From: Sulfurimonas sp. SAG-AH-194-C21
GTDB lineage: Bacteria > Campylobacterota > Campylobacteria > Campylobacterales > Sulfurimonadaceae
Length of the DNA stretch: 55,174 nt
Direction of reading: 5' to 3'
Assembly (NCBI RefSeq): GCF_029215985.1
Contig: NZ_JAEMVC010000011.1
Span: 1-55,174 of the forward strand
Positions 43,709-53,262 of this stretch are shown piece after piece. The notes under the pieces were generated by a model, which ran no database searches, was not told the origin of the DNA, and worked only from the letters and a program-made list of their open reading frames with translations. A program made the position numbers and the translations under genes. Position 1 is the stretch's first letter; each line of letters opens with the position of its first letter.

Positions 43709-44945
43709 AGTTGTTCTCCTCTTTGACTTCATAGTCTTTTATTGTAACCCAGTTACCAATAAGATCTTCTTTAGAACTTATTATGATTTTGTTAAAGTAC
43801 TGATCTAGTCCATGATATAGTCCGTCTTTTTGCGACTCTATAAGCACTTCAAGTTCACCCTTTACCGCTTTTCTAAATTCATAATTTTTGCTATTTATAA
43901 GGTCTTGAATCTCATGAAGTCTCTGTTTTGCTACTTTACCATTTACCTCAGGTTTCATAGTTGCAGAGGGTGTACCATCGCGTTTAGAGTATGTAAAAGC
44001 ATGAAGATGTGTGAGTGGTAGGTCTCTAGCATTAGTCATTGCCTCACTCCAAAGTTCCGCGCTCTCTCCAGGGTGACCTGTTATAAAGTCAGTCCCTATT
44101 GCATAACCTTTATCTCTTAAAAGTTCAAAAAGCTCTTTATCTTGTTTAAAAACATTTCGTCTGTTCATAAGTTTCAACATTTTAGGAGAAGTATGTTGCA
44201 GTGCTATATGCATATGTTTAGCCATCCAAGGCTCATCTAAAATCTCTTTAAACTCATCTGTTATTTGTATAGGTTCAACACTTCCAAGTCGAATTCTACG
44301 AACACCACGAATCTGTGACATTCTTTTCATCAGTTTTACTAAAGATGTTTTTGTGTCTTGTCCATAAGAACCAACATTTGTTCCCGTTAAGATAAATTCT
44401 CCAAAACCATTCAGTGCTAAACGCTCTATCTGCTCTAAAATCTTCTCTTCATTCATGCTTCTAGCATCACCACGAACAAAAGGGATGATACAGTAAGAAC
44501 AACGGAAGTTACAACCCTCTTGGATTTTGATAAATGCACGACTTTTACCAACAAAATCGTCAACAATGACATCATCTATATGGTTTAAATCACCCGGGTC
44601 ATAAAAAGGTTGCTCTTTTTTTAAAAGTACATCTATCTTCTCTTTTTCACTCTGTCCAAAAACACCATGAATACGTCCCTCTTTTAAAAGTGACTCTCCC
44701 TTAGTATGTGCTCCACAACCTGTAAGAAAAAGTTTAGTGTCACTTCCAGTTTTTTCAACTCCAGAAATGTATGAGCGAACATGTGTATCTGCACCATTGG
44801 TAACAGTACAAGAGTTTATAACGATAGCATCAGCTTGGGACTCATCAAGTGTTACTTCATACTCTTTCATTGATGACATCATGACTTGTGAGTCATAAAT
44901 ATTTGTTCGACAGCCAAATGTTTTAAAAAATACTTTTTTTTTCAT
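43695..44945 (-). CDS. mtaB: tRNA t6A37 methylthiotransferase
   Basis: The 416-residue radical-SAM enzyme adds a methylthio group to threonylcarbamoyl-adenosine-37 in tRNA. The N-terminal cluster Cys are in FGCRTNIYDSQ, INSCTVTNGAD and LTGCGAHTKG. The radical-SAM triad is EGCNFRCSYCIIPFVRG. A C-terminal TRAM-like segment follows. MiaB and RimO are paralogues; the NSCTVT form is that of MtaB. It overlaps the FtsH-like gene by 14 nt. Confidence 0.93.
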   Translation of the reverse strand: MKKKVFFKTFGCRTNIYDSQVMMSSMKEYEVTLDESQADAIVINSCTVTNGADTHVRSYISGVEKTGSDTKLFLTGCGAHTKGESLLKEGRIHGVFGQSEKEKIDVLLKKEQPFYDPGDLNHIDDVIVDDFVGKSRAFIKIQEGCNFRCSYCIIPFVRGDARSMNEEKILEQIERLALNGFGEFILTGTNVGSYGQDTKTSLVKLMKRMSQIRGVRRIRLGSVEPIQITDEFKEILDEPWMAKHMHIALQHTSPKMLKLMNRRNVFKQDKELFELLRDKGYAIGTDFITGHPGESAELWSEAMTNARDLPLTHLHAFTYSKRDGTPSATMKPEVNGKVAKQRLHEIQDLINSKNYEFRKAVKGELEVLIESQKDGLYHGLDQYFNKIIISSKEDLIGNWVTIKDYEVKEENNYANI

Positions 44946-46595
44946 CTAAGATATCACTTCATTCTCATCAAAAGGGGGTGAGGATTTTTCATTTTTTTGG
45001 ACATAAAGTTTTTGTGTAGGGTATGCTATGGTAATGTCATCTTCAGCATTATATGCATCAACTATTTCAGTTGATATAACACTTCGTAGTGTTAATGTAG
45101 CATAAGCATTTGTAAGGTACCAAGCCTCTATATCCATACCATTAGTATTTATAAATGAAAATATTCTTGGTTCAACATTTGTATTTTTCAGACTATAGTG
45201 TTGACGAAGTTTATTTAACTGTTTTCTTGTGATGTCAGTATAACCCTTAGAGAATTTTTTACTAATCGTCTTCGCGATACTCATCGCTTTTTTATGGTTA
45301 GAGTCAAAAGTAATAGTAATTTTCACTCCATCCCAAACTGTTTTAAGAGAGTTATGTGTATAGTTTGAAATCATACGTGTAAACACATAGTTGTTAGGTA
45401 CAAAAATAATTCGTCCAGCTCTACGGTTATGCATAATTGAAGTAAGAGTGATATCTTCCATAAGTGTCATACGAAGCAGTGAAATATCCATCACATCACC
45501 TACGTACTGCATGCCATCCATGTCTACACGGATTCTATCACCTACATGGATACTTCCACCAAAAACGATAACAAGCCAGCCGAGAATAGACATAAACCAG
45601 TCTTTCATCGCAATAGCGATACCCGCAGAGGCAAAACCTAAGATAGTAACAAGATACGATGCATTTTCAATATAGTTAAAAAATAAAATAAGAATAATAA
45701 AGGTAAAGTTTGTAAATGTAATAATTTTATTTGCCATATAAAATCGTTCATTATCTGTAATGTATTTTTTAACTACCATTTTAAGTAAGAAAAATATTAA
45801 AAATACAACTAAAATAACAGTTCCGATTTTCATCAGTCTATATACTTGTTTTTCAATACCCTTATTTATACTAATCTCTACAATCTCTAATCTTTTTTGG
45901 TATACATCTAGTGTTACATTAATAGTGTCAAGTGCAGTCTCAAACCTGTCTAACTGTGTCTGTTTATATTTTTTTGTCTCAGTGTATTTTCCACTAGGGT
46001 CTAAAATTTCAAGTTCTTTATACACATCATGTTCTTTACTGAGAAGTTCTATTATTTTAACTAAGGTATCACGTTTAAGTTTATACTCTTCAAAGTTTAT
46101 CGTAAGGTTTTTAATAACAGAAAAACCTGTAAAGATATCAAAAGGATTTGTTATTTTATCTATCTCACCAATAGCAGGCGGTGTTATTAAGTTAGCAAAG
46201 GGTGCATCATTTTTTCCCTTGAGTTTCTCTATTTCTGATGTTAAGATATTTTGTTTTGAGACAAGTCCATTTAATTCATCTCGATCACTCATGTTTTTTG
46301 CATATTTACTGAGGTATTTGATACGTTTTTCTATCTTTGCTAAACTCATTCTTACCTTGAGTGAAGTCAAGTACGAAGCATAACTTTTAATCCAAGTATT
46401 TTCTTTAGGAATCTCTTTTTCAAAATCATTTAACTGTTCTTCATACGATAGTATTTTACTTGTCTTTAATGCACGAAGTTCTTTTTCTTGTGTTTGTTTG
46501 AGTATATCACCGGCACTTGCTATTTCTGCACTTTTAAGAGCAAATACAGAAGTACTAAAGATTAAAAATAAAAATAAAAATAATTTAATCTGCAT
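44946..46595 (-). CDS. MscS-type mechanosensitive channel with coiled-coil periplasmic domain
   Basis: The 549-residue protein has a signal peptide (MQIKLFLFLFLIFSTSVFA), a long helical periplasmic domain (about 25-255), three membrane helices (about 260-365) and the MscS pore and cytoplasmic vestibule. The pore-lining TM3 reads GFASAGIAIAMKDWFMSILG, followed by FGGSIHVGDRIRVDMDGMQY and SLLRMTLMEDI. It opens on membrane tension in hypo-osmotic shock. Its start overlaps the aroB stop, and mtaB begins on the next base after its stop. Confidence 0.92.
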   Translation of the reverse strand: MQIKLFLFLFLIFSTSVFALKSAEIASAGDILKQTQEKELRALKTSKILSYEEQLNDFEKEIPKENTWIKSYASYLTSLKVRMSLAKIEKRIKYLSKYAKNMSDRDELNGLVSKQNILTSEIEKLKGKNDAPFANLITPPAIGEIDKITNPFDIFTGFSVIKNLTINFEEYKLKRDTLVKIIELLSKEHDVYKELEILDPSGKYTETKKYKQTQLDRFETALDTINVTLDVYQKRLEIVEISINKGIEKQVYRLMKIGTVILVVFLIFFLLKMVVKKYITDNERFYMANKIITFTNFTFIILILFFNYIENASYLVTILGFASAGIAIAMKDWFMSILGWLVIVFGGSIHVGDRIRVDMDGMQYVGDVMDISLLRMTLMEDITLTSIMHNRRAGRIIFVPNNYVFTRMISNYTHNSLKTVWDGVKITITFDSNHKKAMSIAKTISKKFSKGYTDITRKQLNKLRQHYSLKNTNVEPRIFSFINTNGMDIEAWYLTNAYATLTLRSVISTEIVDAYNAEDDITIAYPTQKLYVQKNEKSSPPFDENEVIS

Positions 46596-47644
46596 TATTT
46601 AACTCCAAATGTATCTAAAACTGATACCACAAGAGACTTTTCACAAGCATCAGTTATTTTCACACCACCAATACCAACAGGTAAAATAAAAGTAATACTT
46701 GCATCAGAACTCTTTTTATCCAAAAAGAAAGTTTCGTAAAAACTATTTGTATCAAGAACCCTATAGGATGTAGGAAGCGAATACTTCTCAAGTAAGTTTT
46801 TAACTCTAAGCGCTTCACCCTCACTCATAAGTCCCATCTTCACAGCAGTATCATTTGCCATTACCATACCTATAGCTACAGCTTCACCATGAAGATACTT
46901 TTTATACTTTGTCTCATTTTCTATAACATGTCCAAAAGTATGTCCATAATTTAGAGCAGCACGGATACCCTGCTCTTTCTCATCTTGTGCAACTACTGAT
47001 GCTTTTGTCTGCACCGCTTGTTTTATAGCATCTTGAAGAACATCCGGGTTATTTAAATCTGCTGTCTCTAAAAATGCAAAAAAGTCTTTGTTAAAAGTGA
47101 CAGCCATTTTTACTACTTCTGCAACACCTGCACCAAACTCACGTGCTGGAAGTGTTGTTAAAAAGTATGGGTCTATTAAAACGGCTTTTGGTTGATGAAA
47201 TGCACCTATAAGATTTTTACCGTAACTATTATTCATACCTGTTTTTCCACCAACACTCGCATCTACCTGAGAAAGAAGTGTAGTTGGAATTTGAGTAAAA
47301 CTGATACCGCGTTGATAAATACTTGCAGCAAATCCTGTCATATCACCAATCACACCACCACCAAACGCGATGAGCATAGACTTACGGTTAAATTTATGGT
47401 TAAAAAGTGATTCGAGTATAGTATTAATAGAGTCTTGATTTTTATACTCTTCACCATCGGGAACGGTTATGATATAAAGCTCTTTTGCAGTTACTTTTGA
47501 AAGAAGATAAGATAAATGTAGTCCAGCAACTTTAGGATTCGTAACAATAGCTACTTTTGTATCAAAATGAATAGGTTTTAGTGTGTCAATTGTGATGTCG
47601 TATGAGTTGTCTACTACTTGCTTAAGTGTTATGTTTACTTGCAT
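46595..47644 (-). CDS. aroB: 3-dehydroquinate synthase
   Basis: The 349-residue enzyme catalyses step two of the shikimate pathway. Visible are the NAD site and FGGGVIGDMTGFAASIYQRG, PTTLLSQVDASVGGKTGMN, a Lys/Glu-rich loop with AEVVKMAVT, and the metal ligands in ALNYGHTFGHVIEN and YLHGEAVAIGM. Length is normal. It is the first gene of aroB-mscS-mtaB-ftsH-like-bioV-mog-OMP85. Confidence 0.97.
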   Translation of the reverse strand: MQVNITLKQVVDNSYDITIDTLKPIHFDTKVAIVTNPKVAGLHLSYLLSKVTAKELYIITVPDGEEYKNQDSINTILESLFNHKFNRKSMLIAFGGGVIGDMTGFAASIYQRGISFTQIPTTLLSQVDASVGGKTGMNNSYGKNLIGAFHQPKAVLIDPYFLTTLPAREFGAGVAEVVKMAVTFNKDFFAFLETADLNNPDVLQDAIKQAVQTKASVVAQDEKEQGIRAALNYGHTFGHVIENETKYKKYLHGEAVAIGMVMANDTAVKMGLMSEGEALRVKNLLEKYSLPTSYRVLDTNSFYETFFLDKKSSDASITFILPVGIGGVKITDACEKSLVVSVLDTFGVK

Positions 47645-47704
47645 AATTTATCCATAATTTTATATGTATAGATAATACTAAAAATAAGCTAATAACTTGC
47701 TAAA

Positions 47705-49111
47705 TTATAGTTGCACCGGAATAAAAACTTGATGATAATCATCTAACTTGTAGTAAAGCTTCTCACTATCTGTTGAAAAGAGTGAGAAAACACGTCGTGA
47801 TGTAAGCTTTTTCGTAAAGGGAAGGAGTTGAATAAAGTTCTCTTTTTGTGCTAATTTAGAGATTGGATTTTCATTTTCTTCATACACTTTAATAGTTTTA
47901 GAAAAGATAGAAGAGAGGTTATTATAATGCTCAATTACCTGCTCTTTTTCATCTTGATGTTCAGTCATATAGTTATATATTTCTATTTTAAAGTTCATCT
48001 GTTCAGATATATCAAAAATAGTAGCAGAAATCTTTTCTAAATCTTTGTTGTTTGAGAGTATTAATGCTGCATCTTTAAGATTTGAGAAGCGCCTGTTTGA
48101 GAGTTTAAGTACCGGTACATGTGCTTCATACATTGCTTGACGGACATAATAGTCTCCAAACATTTCTTTGGAAATAATTACAAGCCCTACATGATAGGAC
48201 TTAATATCCTTATGAAAAGTCTCTCTTAGGTTAATACTATCATAGTCAATACTCACGACTACATTCATACTTCTGAGACTTTTTATATACTGCAGAACCT
48301 CTATATTTGAAGGATTTGTTACTTTAATGATAAGATCATGTTTAAATTGTCTATGGGCATAAACTGAGCGCCGTATGGTCTCTTTTATCGTATCATGATT
48401 TACTATATTCATATCTATGTAGAGTAAAAGGTTTGAACCAAAAGGTGCAGGAAACTGCCCGAGTTCGCGCTTAATAGATCGATACACTGACTTTAAAACT
48501 GATGGTTCACCAATTAAAACAAGTAAATCATTTGGTTGTATCATCTTTCGTCTTGAGGGCATGATAAGCTTACGGTTTCTGTATATTGCCACTATTCGCC
48601 AATTTTTTTGCTCTATTGCCCCTATGTGTCTATAAACAAAAGAACTTCCAAAAGGAACAAGAACTTCCATAATTTCACCCTCACCGATACCAACATTTTG
48701 AGCGATAACTGGGACATTTGGCAGATAGTCTAAAAGTCTAGAAGCTACAAGTTCATTTACATTTACTAATTCTACATTAGCATCTTCATTTTGCATTTTC
48801 CATTGGTTTAAAATGATAACTCGAAGTTGCTTTTTGATGGTTCTAATATTTTTCATTGTGTTTTCAACATCAATCTGTGAGTCCATAGCAATAAAAACTT
48901 GTATAAATTCCATCTTTAAAAGGTTTGCTAATTTATACAAACTTGTAGGGTCGAATTCATAAAATTTAAAACGTGCTGGATTTACCTCTTCGATTTTTTT
49001 TGCTTTTGTTTGAACTATATAGTAGATATTTTCATTAGTATAAGTTTCACTTACTCTTTGAATAAAGTGTTCTCCTACCTTCCCATCACTAATGATTAAT
49101 ATTTTTTTCAT
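47705..49111 (-). CDS. TrkA-type NAD-binding/RCK-like protein (COG3400-like)
   Basis: The 468-residue cytoplasmic protein starts with a degenerate Rossmann domain (MKKILIISDGKVGEHFIQRV) and holds a TrkA-C-like domain (about 150-215: VLVPFGSSFVYRHIGAIEQ ... IQPNDLLVLIGEP). The glycine-rich NAD loop is reduced to DGKVGEHF, so nucleotide binding is uncertain. No Trk or Ktr membrane subunit is adjacent. I recall a similar uncharacterised gene beside aroB in H. pylori. A role in K+ or ligand control is inference. Confidence 0.75.
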   Translation of the reverse strand: MKKILIISDGKVGEHFIQRVSETYTNENIYYIVQTKAKKIEEVNPARFKFYEFDPTSLYKLANLLKMEFIQVFIAMDSQIDVENTMKNIRTIKKQLRVIILNQWKMQNEDANVELVNVNELVASRLLDYLPNVPVIAQNVGIGEGEIMEVLVPFGSSFVYRHIGAIEQKNWRIVAIYRNRKLIMPSRRKMIQPNDLLVLIGEPSVLKSVYRSIKRELGQFPAPFGSNLLLYIDMNIVNHDTIKETIRRSVYAHRQFKHDLIIKVTNPSNIEVLQYIKSLRSMNVVVSIDYDSINLRETFHKDIKSYHVGLVIISKEMFGDYYVRQAMYEAHVPVLKLSNRRFSNLKDAALILSNNKDLEKISATIFDISEQMNFKIEIYNYMTEHQDEKEQVIEHYNNLSSIFSKTIKVYEENENPISKLAQKENFIQLLPFTKKLTSRRVFSLFSTDSEKLYYKLDDYHQVFIPVQL

Positions 49112-49114
49112 TCT

Positions 49115-49783
49115 TTACTTCTCTCGCTTTAATGCATCACTACTTTTAATCCATATATCTTTTGTAGATGCACTCCAGACTTTTTCTACAAAATAACCAG
49201 TTATTTTTATCCACTGCTTCGTTCTTTCATTTGAAGTAAAAGAGGTAAATTCTTCCCATACATCTACTTGTACTCCATCTACCCCATCATAAATACTTGC
49301 TTCTCTTTTTACCCTATATGAGTATGCAGCTGAGTCAGTTCCATCAGTTTTATACTGCTCTTTCATAAGTAAAGTAGGGAACTTATTATTGTCACTAAGA
49401 ATTTGATTATTCAAACATTTCTTAATAACTATTTTATTTTTCATTACCTTTTGTTTTGTGGTTTTACAAATAATTTTATTTTTTTCTTTGAGTTTTATGG
49501 AATTATTGAGACTCTTTATTTCATTTTCCAAAGATAGTATCTTGTTTTTATAATCTTCTTCTTTTTGTGTATAGTCACTATAAAGATTTAAATCTTGGTG
49601 CAGTATTGTGTTTTGTTCTTTTTCTTCTTCGAGTCTCACTTCCATTTCAACTAAACTACTTTGTACTCTGACATAATCACTTCGTAGCTTACTTATGTCA
49701 CTTACAATGGACTCTATTCTTTGAACTTCATCTGCATTTACTAAAGTAAAACAGAGTATTAAAAATGTGAATAGAAGTCTCAT
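49115..49783 (-). CDS. secreted coiled-coil protein with SH3-like C-terminus
   Basis: The 222-residue protein has a signal peptide (MRLLFTFLILCFTLVNA), a long coiled coil (about 20-105, EEDYKNKILSLENEIKSLNN) and a C-terminal region (about 150-220) with strand pattern and REASIYDGVDGVQVDVW ... WIKITGYFVEKVW, as in bacterial SH3-like domains. Function is unknown; a cell-wall role is possible. It overlaps the trmA stop by 4 nt and precedes the TrkA-type gene. Confidence 0.75.
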   Translation of the reverse strand: MRLLFTFLILCFTLVNADEVQRIESIVSDISKLRSDYVRVQSSLVEMEVRLEEEKEQNTILHQDLNLYSDYTQKEEDYKNKILSLENEIKSLNNSIKLKEKNKIICKTTKQKVMKNKIVIKKCLNNQILSDNNKFPTLLMKEQYKTDGTDSAAYSYRVKREASIYDGVDGVQVDVWEEFTSFTSNERTKQWIKITGYFVEKVWSASTKDIWIKSSDALKREK

Positions 49784-50895
49784 ACAGAACCTTTTTTGAG
49801 TAGTTTTACACCCATTTCAACATGGTGAGTATATGGGAACTGATCAAACAATGCCATATCCATTACAGTGTGTGTTTCACTAAGTATATCTAAATCCCTA
49901 ACTAATGTTTCAGGATTGCACGAGATATATACTATATGCTCATAGCGCGATACAAACATGCACGATGCTTCGTCCATACCACTTCTTGGAGGGTCAACAA
50001 AGATACTATTTATATTATATTTATTTATATCTATCTCCTTCATACGACGGTATTGGCGTCCGCCATCAAGAGCATCTACAAACTCCTCTACAGCCATACG
50101 AACAAACTCAATGTTGTCTACATCATTGAGTTTCATATTTGCTTTTGCTGCGTTTATAGAAGGCTTTGATATTTCGGTTGCAAGTACCTTATCAAATATC
50201 CCAGCAAAAGGTATAGTAAAATTACCAGCGCCACAGTAAAGCTCAAGTAAATCACCACTAGCACTAGAGTACTGTTCTATTGCCCAAGTAACCATCGACT
50301 CATTCACTCTAGCATTTGGTTGTGTAAAGCTATTTTCTATATGATGAAATGTATAGGCCCTATCATTGATACTCAGTGTTTCAGTAATATAGTCTTGCCC
50401 AATAATAACTTTTTGTTTACGACTACGTCCAATGATATAAATACCAAGGTCTTTTGCTATCTCTTTTGCTATCTCTTCCCAAGCATCATCAAGTCGTCTA
50501 TGATATAACATTGAAATAACAATCTCACCACTGCTTGAACTTAAAAAATCTATACCAAAAAGTTTAAAACCTATTTCAGACTCTTTTATACTTATAAGTA
50601 GTTTTGGCATCAGTTGGGCGATGTATTCATTTACCTGAGGACACTCTTCTACAAATACAACGCCATCTTTAGTAGCGTTATTCATAGCATAACGGATTTC
50701 ATCACCATCATGCCATAGTTTAAACTCACTACGAGAGCGATAGTGCTGGTCGGGGGATTCAAAGACACTAATCTCTCCATCATAAAATCGAGTGAAGCGT
50801 TCTTTGTTTAAGTCTAGTTTATCTTTGAGTTGTCCCATGTATCCATTTTCATATACGATACACGCACCACACTCACCAAAATATTTACAATTCAT
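49780..50895 (-). CDS. trmA: tRNA (uracil-54-C5)-methyltransferase
   Basis: The 371-residue SAM-dependent enzyme makes m5U54 (ribothymidine) in the T-loop of tRNA. Signatures are FTQPNARVNESM, LLELYCGAGNFTIPFA, IFVDPPRSGMDEAS and the catalytic Cys in YISCNPETLVRDL. The N-terminus (MNCKYFGECGACIVYENGYM) is extra and holds Cys residues resembling a metal site. RlmD/RumA is a paralogue, but length and context fit TrmA. Confidence 0.92.
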   Translation of the reverse strand: MNCKYFGECGACIVYENGYMGQLKDKLDLNKERFTRFYDGEISVFESPDQHYRSRSEFKLWHDGDEIRYAMNNATKDGVVFVEECPQVNEYIAQLMPKLLISIKESEIGFKLFGIDFLSSSSGEIVISMLYHRRLDDAWEEIAKEIAKDLGIYIIGRSRKQKVIIGQDYITETLSINDRAYTFHHIENSFTQPNARVNESMVTWAIEQYSSASGDLLELYCGAGNFTIPFAGIFDKVLATEISKPSINAAKANMKLNDVDNIEFVRMAVEEFVDALDGGRQYRRMKEIDINKYNINSIFVDPPRSGMDEASCMFVSRYEHIVYISCNPETLVRDLDILSETHTVMDMALFDQFPYTHHVEMGVKLLKKGSV

Positions 50896-50910
50896 TATTA
50901 AGTTTTTCTC

Positions 50911-51648
50911 CTACTTTATCGAAGCTACCAAGTTACCGATAAGTAGACTCCACCCATCTATAAGTACAAAAACAAGTATCTTAAAGGGCAGAGATATCAT
51001 AACTGGGGGAAGCATCATCATACCCATAGACATCAGTATGGAAGCCACAACCATATCTATAACTAAAAATGGTAAAAAGATTAAAAAACCTATCTCAAAA
51101 GCTGTTTTAATCTCACTAATTACAAAGGCAGGCACTACAATTGAGAGAGGAACATCAGCTACACTCTGTGGATTTTCCATCTTTCTTATACGGAAAAATA
51201 GTGCTAAATCTTTCTCTCTTGTATTTCTTATCATAAAGTTTTTTAAAGGCAAGGTCGTTTTTGCATATGCCTCATCGTAACCTATCTCTTCAGCAATGTA
51301 GGGCTTTATTCCAGCCTCATATGCTTTTGTTCCAACAGGTTCCATCACAAAAAAAGTAAGTATCATTGCAAGCATGATTAAAACTTGGGTAGGAGGGACT
51401 TGTTGTGTACCCATAGCTTGGCGTAAAAATCCAAAAACTATAACAAACCGTGTGAAGGTTGTCATGGCTAGAACCATTGAGGGTGCTAAAACAAGTAGTG
51501 TTAAAACAACTAAAACATTTAAAGATGATACTAATTGTTTTGGTGTGTCTGGAGCTGAAAGGCTAAAGTTAATCGTTGGAATAGGAACAGCTTCAGCCCC
51601 AAAACCAAAAGTTACCATTATTAGAACAAGGATTACTACTCTTAACAT
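50911..51648 (-). CDS. fliP: flagellar export-gate protein FliP
   Basis: The 245-residue protein has a signal peptide and four membrane segments and forms the core of the flagellar type III export gate with FliQ and FliR. Signatures are LAPSMVLAMTTFTRFVIVFG, LRQAMGTQQVPPTQVLIML and the C-terminal LPFKILVFVLIDGWSLLIGN. The ATG overlaps the motB stop (TAATG), so motA-motB-fliP are one unit. Confidence 0.96.
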   Translation of the reverse strand: MLRVVILVLIMVTFGFGAEAVPIPTINFSLSAPDTPKQLVSSLNVLVVLTLLVLAPSMVLAMTTFTRFVIVFGFLRQAMGTQQVPPTQVLIMLAMILTFFVMEPVGTKAYEAGIKPYIAEEIGYDEAYAKTTLPLKNFMIRNTREKDLALFFRIRKMENPQSVADVPLSIVVPAFVISEIKTAFEIGFLIFLPFLVIDMVVASILMSMGMMMLPPVMISLPFKILVFVLIDGWSLLIGNLVASIK

Positions 51649-52424
51649 TATTTAGCTGATGCCTTATCTAAAACTGACATGTCAATTTTTGAATCTTTTT
51701 CACTTTTCATACCATAGAAATGAAGCTCAACTCTACGGTTTTTCTCACGTCCACTTTTTGTAGAATTTGTAGCTACTGGTCTAAACTCAGCATACCCTGA
51801 TGCACTTATACGAGCAGGTTCTACACCATCAAGAAGTAATTCATGTAACACAGATATTGCCCGTGCAGTTGAGAGTTCCCAGTTGTCCTTAAAGGGACTA
51901 CTCGCACCAGGATTTCCTTCATCAGTATGGCCTTGAACGCTTACTTGCATTTTATTTGGTAACTCTTCTATAATCAGAGCTATTCTCTTTAAGAAAAGAA
52001 GTGCATCTTGATTTTCAATAGTTGCACTACCGGGTTTAAAAAGAAGTGCTGCTGGAAGTTCTATAACAAAACCTTCTTGTGCCTCTTCAACTGTAATAGT
52101 TGGACCTTGTGATTGTTCCATCATCTCATTTGCATCACCGGCAGCTTGTTGTACTCGATTTACAGCTTCACTTGTCTCATCTTGGGAGTCAATAGGAGTT
52201 GCTTCTAGCATTCGTTTTTTTGAAATCTCTGTTTGTGTTCCACCCTCTAAAACACTCATGGCACCTGAGAGTGAACCTATTGCTTCAGAGATTTTTTTTG
52301 CGTCCATAGAACTCATAGAAAGAAGTAAAACGAAGAAACATAAAAGCAGTGACATAAGGTCACCAAACGCAGCGAGCCATGCAGGGAGACACTCTTCACA
52401 TTCAGGACACTTTTTTTTACCCAT
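51648..52424 (-). CDS. motB: flagellar motor stator protein MotB
   Basis: The 258-residue protein has a cytoplasmic N-terminus with Cys-rich KKCPECEECLP, one membrane helix with the proton-binding Asp in AAFGDLMSLLLCFFVLLLSM, a linker and an OmpA-like peptidoglycan-binding domain (VSVQGHTDEGNPGASSPF, STARAISVLHELL, GREKNRRVELHF). With MotA it makes the stator that turns the flagellum. It lies 14 nt after motA. Confidence 0.96.
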   Translation of the reverse strand: MGKKKCPECEECLPAWLAAFGDLMSLLLCFFVLLLSMSSMDAKKISEAIGSLSGAMSVLEGGTQTEISKKRMLEATPIDSQDETSEAVNRVQQAAGDANEMMEQSQGPTITVEEAQEGFVIELPAALLFKPGSATIENQDALLFLKRIALIIEELPNKMQVSVQGHTDEGNPGASSPFKDNWELSTARAISVLHELLLDGVEPARISASGYAEFRPVATNSTKSGREKNRRVELHFYGMKSEKDSKIDMSVLDKASAK

Positions 52425-52438
52425 AAACGACTACTCTT

Positions 52439-53203
52439 CTAGTCAAACTGACTAACGCGGTCAGCGGGTGCAAGGTAAGCTAAAAGTTTTGCTTCAAGTA
52501 CACGAGGAGCATCACCTGACTGAATAGACATAATACCTGAGATAATCATTTCACGAATCATAGACTCTTCATCATTTCTAATACTCAAAATATTATAAAT
52601 TGGTGTTCCAAAAACATTTCCAATAATTGCACCGTACATTGTAGTAAGGAGAGCAACTGCCATTGATGGCCCAATAGCTGATGGATCTGCCATATTTAAA
52701 AGCATCGCAACAAGCCCAATAAGTGTTCCTACCATACCCATAGCACCCGCAAGTCCTGCCCACTGATTAAAAATCGAACCGTGGATTTTATGACGTGTAC
52801 TAGTTTGCTCTAGTTCTATCTCTAAGAGTTCACGAATAGTGTCCGGTTCACTACCATCAATAGCCATAGAGAGACCTTTTTTCAAAAAATCATTTTCTTC
52901 AGTATTTACATCACCTTCAAGTGCTAAAATACCATCTTTTCTTGCTTTAGTTGCGAACTCAACAAGCTTTTTTATAAGATCAGCAGGATCTTCTTCACCT
53001 GGCTTAATTGCCTTCATAAAAACTTTTGTAAAAACCTTCATTTGACTTGGTTTAAAGGAGATCATCAGTGCCCCGATACTACCACCGACAACGATTAAAA
53101 CAGATGGAATATCAATGTATGCACCAACACCAACACCCATAGTCATAGCTCCCAAGAGGAGAACCATAATTAACACTATACCAATGACCGTACCTAAATC
53201 CAT
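52439..53203 (-). CDS. motA: flagellar motor stator protein MotA
   Basis: The 254-residue protein has four membrane helices and a cytoplasmic loop (about 60-150) that contacts FliG. Signatures are GTLIGLVAMLLNMADPSAIG and AVALLTTMYGAIIGNVFGTP with the Pro residues that couple proton flow to torque. AAGG stands 7 nt before the ATG. TATTATAGGG upstream may be a -10 box. First gene of motA-motB-fliP. Confidence 0.96.
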   Translation of the reverse strand: MDLGTVIGIVLIMVLLLGAMTMGVGVGAYIDIPSVLIVVGGSIGALMISFKPSQMKVFTKVFMKAIKPGEEDPADLIKKLVEFATKARKDGILALEGDVNTEENDFLKKGLSMAIDGSEPDTIRELLEIELEQTSTRHKIHGSIFNQWAGLAGAMGMVGTLIGLVAMLLNMADPSAIGPSMAVALLTTMYGAIIGNVFGTPIYNILSIRNDEESMIREMIISGIMSIQSGDAPRVLEAKLLAYLAPADRVSQFD

Positions 53204-53262
53204 TTAAAAGCCTTACGTAATTTTAATTAATTGCCCTATAATACCACAAAAAATATTAGTAT

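Noticed and set aside
45760..46383. Open frame of 207 codons on the plus strand opposite the mscS gene
   Set aside because: Antisense shadow of a lysine- and glutamate-rich helical region; hydrophobic Ser/Phe composition results from reading such codons backwards.
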